Below are positions 58,054 through 64,000 of a DNA stretch of 64,000 nucleotides, one piece after another. The translations under genes were made by a program, and so were the position numbers. The number at the start of each line of letters is the position of its first letter. Positions within the stretch are counted from its first letter, which is position 1. The notes under the pieces were generated by a model, which searched no databases, had not been told where the DNA came from, and worked only from the letters and a program-made list of their open reading frames with translations. Origin of the DNA: Saxidomus purpurata (Eukaryota > Mollusca > Bivalvia > Venerida > Veneridae). The stretch spans positions 42,023,487 to 42,087,486 of the forward strand of contig JAFMSR010000014.1 of the NCBI GenBank assembly GCA_022818135.1, read 5' to 3'.

Positions 58054-58700
58054 ATTAATAGCAATTGAGTCACATAAGTAGAGATATGTTACATATATGT
58101 ACCTGTGTATCAGTAATTATCCACACTTTGACATATATTTATTGTTTTACTAACTTTTAACCAAACAAGACATATTTAAGCTTCAGGCTAAACATTTTTT
58201 AAGGAATTGTTTAAGGCTTCTAGAAACGGGGGGCGGATGTCATGTCTTTTAACTGCTCTTGCTTGCCATTAAGTTTTACCGGAAAGCCACTGACATCACT
58301 GTAGGGTTTGTATGAGGAGTTAGGATGCACAAGCCAAATGAGGTAGGGGTTAAAGACCCCAGAGTTGTATCTCAGTACGACATGGAAAACATGTCGTGAA
58401 CAAATGCATCAAAATGAGGATCTACCTCAAATCGGTGTTTAAAAGAAAATTTGTGTAAAGTTTGTATTTATAAAATGAAATTTGGTATCAGTGTTACTGT
58501 ACTCGAGTGAAAATATTTTGAAAATTAATACACTTATAATTTATGTATGTCATGTTAACAGGAAAATGTCATTTTAAGATAATGTTTAAAGTGTAAAGTG
58601 CAATTATTGGCCTAGCTGTAAATAACATTGTTTAATACTTCATGAAGTAAAGTATGTTAGTAATATTATACCCCACCATTGGAAGGTTGAAGGAGATATA
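58054..58700. other. No gene seen
   Basis: AT-rich intergenic sequence between the tandem repeat and the fold-back element. Confidence 0.5.
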
Positions 58701-59187
58701 CACTAAACAAAACTTCTAACGCACCACCTGCCATTTTCCTTCTTTATTTAATTATCAGCCCTTCCAATATCTGCCAGCTTATTTTTAGCTATTGGTGCAC
58801 GAAAGCTGTCATATTTTGAATATATGAAGACACTAGGTGGATACTTCCATCACACAAATTTCATAAAGATCGAGTGGCACAAATCATGTGGCAGAGAATT
58901 TTACTTTAACGTTTAAACCTCCGTAGATTTAACATGTGTATTTGCCTTGATGCTCTTCCTTGGGGAAAACCACTCTTAAAATTTTCTTCCATATGAAATT
59001 TGTATCACTCAGTCATTTTGAAATTTCATATAACAGATGTATCTACCTAATGTCTTCATAATTGCAAGATATGATGCCGTTCAGGCAGCAATAGCTAAAA
59101 ATAAAGAGGAGACAAATGGGGACTCTCCATAATTAAATATTAAAAGAAGGAAAAGGGCAGGTGGTGCGTTAGAAGTTTTGTTCAGTG
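58701..59187. mobile_element. Fold-back element with mariner-like CACTRAAC ends
   Basis: CACTAAACAAAACTTCTAAC GCACCACCTG at the left and its inverse (ending GTTCAGTG) at the right, flanked by TA-rich sequence. Pairing continues inward well beyond 60 bp (TTTTTAGCTATTG / CAATAGCTAAAAA; TATGAAGACACTAGGT / ACCTAATGTCTTCATA), so most of the 487 bp is one long imperfect palindrome. No transposase. Confidence 0.85.
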
Positions 59188-61764
59188 TATAGGAGTTGTC
59201 GTACAGTTGGTCTACCTATATGTTGCAAAACATTTGTTTCGCAATATTTTTCCAGTTTCTACAAGGAGTTGCTACACATAATCACTATGAAGTGCTGATG
59301 TGTATGAAATACTTTCTGGTTCCTTAGTGCAGATTTACGGCCAATTTACTTTGATTTTTTCTTTTGTCCGTTGAGACGAAACAAATTCACTATTCAAAAA
59401 GTATTGTGGGGTAATTAGATTGAGTGAACACCCTAGTTTCTTATTATTTATTTTATGGTGCTTTAATATCAAATGTTAAGTGTATATATGTATGTAAGTA
59501 TTTTTGTTAACTGTCTGTGCGTACTGTTTATAAATGATAAGGGCATTGAATACCTAATCGGGTGTAACATAATTGTCTGGGATAGAAATCTTTCTTATTA
59601 ATGATGCATTGCTTAAAAACATCTAGTACTTTAACATATTTCATTGTACATGTGGGTAAACTAGCCCTAGAAAAAAATTACTGTCTTTCGTAGATTTTTG
59701 ATATAACACATAATTTGTTTAGACATCTTTGACCAGGTACATTGATATTTTAAAAGTCCAGTGTGTATTTTTGTCATGTTCATTATCTAACATGGGTAAT
59801 GTTAATGAAGAAATAATATTTTTGCAAGTGTTGTTTATCAGCTAATAACCAACTGTTTGGAGTACTGATGTGCAGCTATTAACCAAGACTGTAGGCATTA
59901 GTGATTTTTAAACCTAGCATTGTAATGGCAGGCAGATTTAATCATTAAATATGGATGTGGGTTACTCACCCTTTGTATTGACCTTGTATATTATTTTACA
60001 TTTTTTAAATTCCTTGGCCAAATTAGACATCCTAGACCAATGTAGCTAGAAGCAAGATTCATTTTGTTAGACCACTGTCTCCTTAATTGAGGAATCAATA
60101 CTAACTTCCAACTCTTTAAGAAATGCAGTTTGTGCACTGTGATATCATTTTTAGGTCCTAATATTGCCTTGTAAATATTGCATATATGTTTGTAGATATT
60201 ATGTTCTATGCTTTTTACTTGTCTATCTTTCTCTGTTTCTTGTTTTCTCCCATGTTCTTCTGAGTTCTTCTCCACTTCAGAATACGCATGTTCGTATACA
60301 AGATTTTATTTTAAAATGAGCAGTTTTTAGCCAAGAAATTTTGATACTTGCTATTGTCATGAAGTGTCCATCAGTCAAGTATTGCCGTGTTATTGTTTCA
60401 GACATATTTTCTTTGACTTTGAGAACTACAGCCTTGTATAAAAGGGAAAGGCAAGTCAGAGAATAATTTGACTTTAAGTTGAAGAACCTCTATAGGAACA
60501 CACTATTGAAAGAATTTCCAAAATGGAGGATCAGAGAGGTGGCCATTTTGAATTTGTGATGTCATAGTGCTCTAATTAAATATTCCAACAGGTTAAACTG
60601 CTAAGTTAAAAACAGCAGCTTCAGAAATATATTAGAACATGGTAACCTACATGACAATCATGAGGACATGGGGTATCAAATTAAGTTTTCAAGAAGGGGT
60701 TTGTCTAATAGCATGTCAAATTTGCATATGAACTAAATATTTGATTTCTTATAACTAATAATTTTTAGTCGATTTCAGAAAAACTTTCAACTGTGTTTGT
60801 GTTAACAAGCTCTTCAAATTCATTCTCAGTTATATTGTGACTTTTATCTTAATTGATCAACAGATTTTATTGTCCGTGCAAACAGATTCCAGCTATGTCG
60901 AAACAGTGTGCCCAGTTCAGTTTGTCATAGACTGGTACTTGCTTGTAGGGATGAACTCTGTTTGCTTTTATATAGTTGTCTTTTTAAGCTCTCCAGAGCT
61001 GAATGTGCTTGTGGTAACTGGTAAGCCTTTAGTTCATTGGATGTCTGAAGTCAACATTTTGCTTTAAAGTTTTATTACCCTTCAAACTGCCCATCAGATT
61101 TAAGACAGACATCAGTCACTGACTTGCACTCGTTCAAAAATGAACGGTGTCTTACTTATATCCATAAGTACAAATCTCTGTATCAGTTTTAAACCTATTG
61201 AATACAGAGATAATCTGTTAAAATCTTTTTTGACTAACCTGGTCAAATGTTGAAAATCTACCCTTTGTGTCTCGTGTATAATGTCATTTGTATCAACTTC
61301 ATCTCGTAAACCACTTCATAGAATTTCCATTCATGTTGGCCAGAAGCATCTCTCACTTTTGTTCAAATTATAGATTGATAAGGGGGGAGGGAACTTGTAA
61401 TCAGAACTAGAAATAGAAAAAAAAGCTCATTTTTTACACAAAAAAGCAAGCTGTTGTGCTTTGAAAATTGATATATAGCATTGTATGTAGATGCTTCAAG
61501 TTTCAACAAATGACCATGAAATGTCTGTGTATTGTTCCAGTTCTTTGAAGAGGCAGTATTGTTTTAGCTAAGTTCTTTTCAGTACTGTTAGTTTTTAACA
61601 AGTTACTTAAGCTTAACAAATCATGTTTGAAACAAACGGTATTGTCGAAGCATTTTTTACTGTCAGATTCAAGCATAACAAGTGTAAAGTAAAACAGGAC
61701 CCTCATCAAAAGATGATGTGACTTTGTTGTGCGAGTTTTAAAGCCTGATTCAAACATATTTTGG
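59188..61764. other. Intergenic, no gene seen
   Basis: Short frames at 59991-60275 (minus) and 60837-61067 (plus) lack motifs and splice signals. AT-rich throughout. Confidence 0.5.
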
Positions 61765-61920
61765 TCCTTTTAACAGGCAGCCAGTTTAACTAACCATCAT
61801 TTCTGAGAACCAGTACTACACTCCTATCTTCCATAAGAAACTGCCAATTTGCTCATAAAGAGATATGGTCAGTAGCAGGGTTCACACCCGTGACTCTTGG
61901 TCTTTGAGAGGTTACAGTGA
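61765..61920 (-). repeat. Most complete SINE-like family B copy
   Basis: Plus strand: AGGCAGCCAGTTTAACTAAC, CCAGTACTACACTCC, CTTCCATAAGAAACTGCC, GATATGGTCAGTAGCAGGGT, TCACACCCGTGACTCTTGG. Read on the minus strand the last part is a B-box-like GGGTGTGAACCC and a tRNA-like head, so the element is a tRNA-derived SINE on the minus strand. A tRNA-like GGGTTCAAACCC fragment also lies at ~62034-62045. Confidence 0.6.
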
Positions 61921-62832
61921 TTTGTGGCCTTACTTTGATTTTTTTTGCAATTTTATGAAGATTTATACCATGTATACAGCAGGTTATAAACTATAATAAA
62001 GGGTTTTGCAAGGCTGTAACATTGTATGGCATGGGTTCAAACCCTGGTGCCCACCTTGTAATAAATTAAAGATTTTGAATGGTAAGTGAATGGAATAAAG
62101 AAAATCACAGTGATTGAAAATTTATATATCTAAAGAGTTGTTCAGTTAATGTAGTATTCATGTACTCTGTTAAAATGTGCTTATGCATGTCTATGTTTGA
62201 GTATTTACTATTTATTCATGTTGATTTACAGATGCTTTTCAAAACATGGGTAATATATAAGCCTATTTTAATCAGCCATACATAACATTAAGGATACAGT
62301 AAACTTATTTTAAAGGTCATATTGTTGTCGTGTTTTATTTGATGCCGTAGTACATTTGCACATGTACTTCTTATGAACAGATTTTGAGTTATCTTTCAAA
62401 AGACACTGGAATAACGAGAGAAAGTTCTTGTTATAAATGTGTCTTCATGACTTAAGATATTCAGTTGAAACTTGCTTTTCTTGCTCAGTGTCAAGTTAGA
62501 TAACTCTTGTATGAATTTAATTCAAATTATGGCCCTTGTTTGACTTAGAAAATTTGGTTAAAGTTGTGCATGCAATGTACTGTCGTGCACATACTTCAGT
62601 AACCACTTATTGGAGTTATTTGAAAGTTAGCATTAGTGTTCAGGGTTATCAAATAAGTAAGTTACCATAAATAGCTTTTGACTTTTTTTTTATTACAGTT
62701 TTCTAGTTTATATTTAAAGAGTCAACAGAAATTGTTTTGTTACTTAGTGATATAAGTTTTGTTTTATTGGCAAGCACTGAGAATAGTCTAGCATGCGGTC
62801 ATGAGACAGCTCTTGTTTTTATCCCTGAACAG
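61921..62832. other. No gene seen
   Basis: AT-rich, with one tRNA-like fragment at ~62005-62060 (GGGTTCAAACCCTGGTGCCC). Confidence 0.45.
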
Positions 62833-62877
62833 GCGCATGGTCAGAAGATGAACTTGTCCAGTTACGCTGTCAAAGAA
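62833..62877 (+). CDS. Possible internal exon of an unidentified gene
   Basis: 45 nt between CCCTGAACAG and a GTAAGC donor. Phase 0 reading gives AHGQKMNLSSYAVKE, which continues open into the segment at 63500. A second frame (AWSEDELVQLRCQR) is also open but hits a stop in the next segment. Gene not recognised. Confidence 0.3.
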
Positions 62878-63499
62878 GTAAGCATTTAGTGACTGTTATC
62901 ACAAGTTTACATTTGGACAGTAGCATTTATTGTACACAAACTTCTGAATTAACTAAGTGAAAATTTGTTGGAATACATGTAGTTAACATTTGAGCAACTA
63001 TTATTCTTTGACTACTGTATACAGTCAACCCTGTGAACTAAAACCACTGACTGGAAGAAAGGAAGAGCTTTTTTTCCAAGCAGGCTTTGGTCACAGATGT
63101 TCTTACTATACATGCATATGGTATGATTTTCCCTACTATGTGGGTCATTGAATAGTGTACTTTCACAGTACTGGTCATTATTAACAGGATTTCTATGTAG
63201 AAAAGGTTGTGGACTAAAGTTCAGTTCGACCGTATTGATTATTAATGCTGCAATACACTATTATCAAAGTTGATTAACTGCTCATATAACTAGACTTAAA
63301 CCGTAACGCACTTGTACCAGTTAGCTCCCCTGATTCAAAACACCACTTTATGTGTCCCATCTCTTCAGTGTGAATACTTCTGGCAGGGACATAGCTTTTG
63401 CCATGGATGTCTGTCTGCAACAGTGATACAAATGTACTTCAGTTGCTATTAAAACCATAGGTAACAGTAAATTTTCTTTGACATTCATTCTGCTGACAG

Positions 63500-63547
63500 G
63501 TTATTCTGTCTCGTGCTACCAAAAAAGTACGACTAGAAGTTAGACAG
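63500..63547 (+). CDS. Possible internal exon of an unidentified gene
   Basis: 48 nt between CTGCTGACAG and a GTGTAT donor. In phase 0: VILSRATKKVRLEVRQ. Consistent in phase with the segment at 62833. Short and unsupported by a known domain. Confidence 0.3.
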
Positions 63548-63784
63548 GTGTATGAAACATGGTCATGGTAAAATGTGGATGTTCGTGGCAATTTTTCACA
63601 CTCTTGATCAAAGTTGATCTTCCATCAGCAAAAGGGGAGATGTTTCTGGTAACAAAACCTATAATGTATCTGCAAAAGGGTTTGGAGTTCAGTAAAACGT
63701 TAGGCTGACAATAACCGCATTTCAAAGCTATATAGATAATACTACATGTGGTATCTCGCTTTATTCATGAACGCCTGTATTTCA

Positions 63785-63885
63785 GACATTTTTAGAGGCG
63801 GATAGTTGACCAAACCGTCGTTCCTGAGAAGGATCAATACTAGAACCCTATCCTCCGTAAGAAACTGCCATAAAATGCTTGGTCC
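63785..63885. repeat. SINE-like family B copy
   Basis: AGAGGCGGATAGTTGACCAA, CGTTCCTGAGAAGGATCAAT, ACTAGAACCCTATCCTCCGT, AAGAAACTGCC in family order. Confidence 0.65.
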
Positions 63886-64000
63886 CTAAAGCATGTATGT
63901 CAGAGTATTGGTGAAGATTTACCACAATTGAGCAAGTGTCGTATTCGCAGTAAGCATTCCATGTATCTCGCTAGTTGTTATTTTGCTGAAGTGAGTTGCT

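Overview
The window looks like nuclear DNA of a bivalve mollusc. It is AT-rich, with short GT-AG exons in large introns, a coiled-coil/fibrinogen-domain (FReD) gene, tRNA-derived SINE-like repeats, several inverted-repeat DNA elements, and the dispersed 'AGCTCACC...GGTGAGCT' tandem family that I associate with clam genomes. The taxon is an inference. Two runs of exactly 500 N (842-1341, 15938-16437) are fixed-size scaffold joins, so the window is really three contigs and order across the gaps is not proven.

Layout. Contig 1 (1-841) holds part of a minus-strand fibrinogen-related protein gene. Contig 2 (1342-15937) carries the 5' part of ERI1 (3' exoribonuclease) on the minus strand. Head to head with it is a plus-strand gene for a single-pass membrane protein with two Ly6/uPAR-like three-finger domains. 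Its stop codon sits at the start of a 24-bp minisatellite. The rest of contig 2 is AT-rich non-coding DNA with non-autonomous DNA transposons, including a 1.5 kb hAT-like element that encloses a fold-back element.

Contig 3 (16438-64000) opens with about 15 kb that I read as four strongly diverged tandem copies (A-D) of one unit. The evidence is the repeated order of several sequence blocks. No known protein was recognised there, but three copies share a short open block containing D-L-P and two share a spaced TATA block. After several palindromic elements comes the one complete gene, PRC1 (MAP65/Ase1 family, spindle midzone bundler), on the plus strand from 36896 to 55988. It has an 11-nt first coding exon, 12 further exons, and two alternative 3' exons. 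One of these is an 84-nt cassette with an in-frame stop 6 nt before its donor site. Its promoter has a CCAAT box and a CDE-CHR-like pair about 70 bp upstream of the ATG, as expected for a G2/M gene.

PRC1 introns hold three TIR elements or element-like insertions, tandem repeats, and a partial copy of exon 2. Downstream are a 1.4 kb tandem repeat, a 0.49 kb fold-back element with mariner-like ends, SINE-like copies, and two short exon-like segments (62833-62877, 63500-63547) of an unidentified gene. The genes do not form a functional cluster; the notable content is gene structure, promoter architecture, and local duplication and transposition.
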